A stretch of DNA of 64,000 bases. It comes from Nectonema munidae (Eukaryota > Nematomorpha > Nectonematoida > Nectonematidae). The stretch covers positions 248,001 through 312,000 of the forward strand of contig JAUIRK010000087.1 of assembly GCA_030549495.1 (NCBI GenBank), in the 5' to 3' direction. The notes beneath the pieces were generated by a model. It ran no database searches. It was not told the origin of the DNA and saw only the letters and a list, made by a program, of their open reading frames with translations. This document shows positions 62,651-64,000 of this stretch, in pieces. The first letter of the stretch is position 1. Every line of letters starts with the position of its first letter. The translations under genes and the position numbers were made by a program.

Positions 62651-63601
62651 ATATATGTTGAACATATAAGTTAAGGAGAAGTTTTAGGATCACTAAAATG
62701 AAGTGTAAATATGATTCGAAAACGATCAAACCAGGGAAAGGCAAAAGAAAATGAAAACGAAGGGGAAGTTATTGATAATAAAAAACACCTTTTATCCAAT
62801 AATGAATTTAGAAAATATATATTGTAATTTGGCAAGTTTATTTCCACAAGTTTTATTAGACAAGCCTCGCAGAATTAAGTTGCAGTAGAAGTCCTTTACT
62901 TTAATCACGAATAATGTTATCAGCAGTTTTTTGTTAATGAAATTTGCATTTACAAAAATGCCCCAAAAACCGTTCTGTTGTAAACATTTCCTTGATCCTC
63001 AAAAATAAAAATACCTAATTATATTATAAATAAATCAGAATAATTATATTATAGTATCAGAATAAATAGTCATAGCCATTTTAAAAATTAAAAAATGATT
63101 TCCATACAATCTTAATTTTGAAAATGGGTTTTATATTTATTAGACTCCACTTAAAAAAATCAAAATACCAAGGATATTATGACAAAACCAATAAAAAACG
63201 TAAATATTTTTATTATAAATTTTACTAAGACTATTTTATTAAGAATTAGTGTTATGATAAATTGTCGAAAATGAGGCAAGGGTCGGAACATTGAGATTTC
63301 ATCACACATCAATAGTTGTGGATTTTAAGAGGATGATCAAATTGAACCAGGGTTAAAAATTTGGTTAAGAAATTTTTGTAAAAAGAATACCTCAGTTAAT
63401 GGACATGCATGTATTGCGTAGCGCGAAATTTTACCATATTATACTCATTAATTAGCATTTATTTTTGTATTCACTTACTACCCCAAATTCTGTCCTTTCT
63501 CATAATTACCCTTAGTAACTGCCACCCTCCTCTCCCTCAACCTGCCATTCCAAACACGGATCAAATCTTTCTCTAAATTCTTCTTCTGACACTTACATCG
63601 T
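62651..63601. other. Gene-free AT-rich stretch
   Basis: No gene or repeat recognised. The - strand frame at 62436-62744 overlaps the dispersed repeat and has no family features. Confidence 0.45.
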
Positions 63602-63994
63602 TTGTGCTCCTTCAATATGAGTGCATTCTTGTTTTTATGCCTGATAGGACAGCGAACTGGGTCTGTCTATAAAGACAACATGATTCACAAACTTTTTCTG
63701 AAAGCCCTTAGATTATTGTGCACTAATAATGATAAAGCTTTCTTAATTCAAACTTTTTCTTTTTACAGCGGTACTTTGCCTGATACCACGTTTTCCTTTT
63801 TGAACATCCTGCCGAAGTAGCGTTTCGTAACGCAATTAAACAATCCCCTCCCATTTCCTCTATGGCGTTACGTAAGAGTTCCCCTTAACGGAACTCGGAT
63901 ACGCCAGAAAACAGAGGAACTTTCAAAAACTATGCGTAAAGAATATCTCAGTGAACAAGAGGAAACTTTTAATGATCAAAAAAGTAGACCATAG
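63602..63994 (+). CDS. Possible coding exon(s) of unknown nature at the window edge
   Basis: One reading frame is open from 63602 to a TAG at 63818 and opens again directly after it to a TAG at 63992. The second part is protein-like: NNPLPFPLWRYVRVPLNGTR, then a charged stretch RQKTEELSKTMRKEYLSEQE. A strong acceptor (TTCTTTTTACAG) ends at 63769. The second part could be a real exon starting at the AG of 63819-63820, or at a later AG, with the first part being intron. I do not recognise the protein. Confidence 0.3.
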
Positions 63995-64000
63995 GCCTTT

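Overview
The window looks like nuclear DNA of an invertebrate animal. It is very AT-rich, its genes are split by GT-AG introns, two of the three recognisable host genes are typical metazoan families (a short-chain collagen with C4-like ends, and an asparaginase with ankyrin repeats), and the space between exons is filled with decayed LINEs, tRNA-derived SINEs, hAT transposons and foldback elements. The species cannot be fixed from sequence alone. There are no operons, CRISPR arrays, true tRNA or rRNA genes, and I saw nothing virus-like.

Three host loci can be supported. (1) The 3' part of a short-chain collagen gene occupies 272-2082 on the + strand: two Gly-X-Y exons run into a cysteine-rich C-terminal domain, and the 5' part lies outside the window. 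(2) A 15-exon gene for cytosolic L-asparaginase with C-terminal ankyrin repeats (ASPG type) runs from 26340 to 57050 on the + strand. Every splice phase agrees and the product is 611 residues. (3) A single-exon gene for the mitochondrial iron-sulfur assembly protein ISCA2 lies at 61732-62184 on the - strand, convergent with ASPG. A possible coding stretch of unknown nature lies at the right edge (63602-63994).

Region 2.1-26.3 kb is a transposon graveyard between host genes. In order: a hAT remnant; a 3-kb element with inverted ends and an internal ~150-base repeat array, carrying an RTE LINE scrap and a SINE; a foldback; a second hAT remnant on the - strand; a 28-base tandem-repeat element with a long hairpin; an RTE 5' end; a third hAT remnant; and a small poly-G element with inverted ends.

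The ASPG introns hold a CR1/Jockey-like LINE and a decayed transposase of an unnamed family (intron 3), second copies of the tandem/foldback element (intron 11) and of the inverted-end element (intron 14, split by a LINE), a 157-base MITE, and several SINEs. Downstream of ASPG another LINE is broken by a foldback element that itself carries a SINE, a three-level nest.

The host genes do not form a pathway together. The most unusual material is the repeat content: several families have two copies in this one window, so their ends and internal changes can be compared directly.
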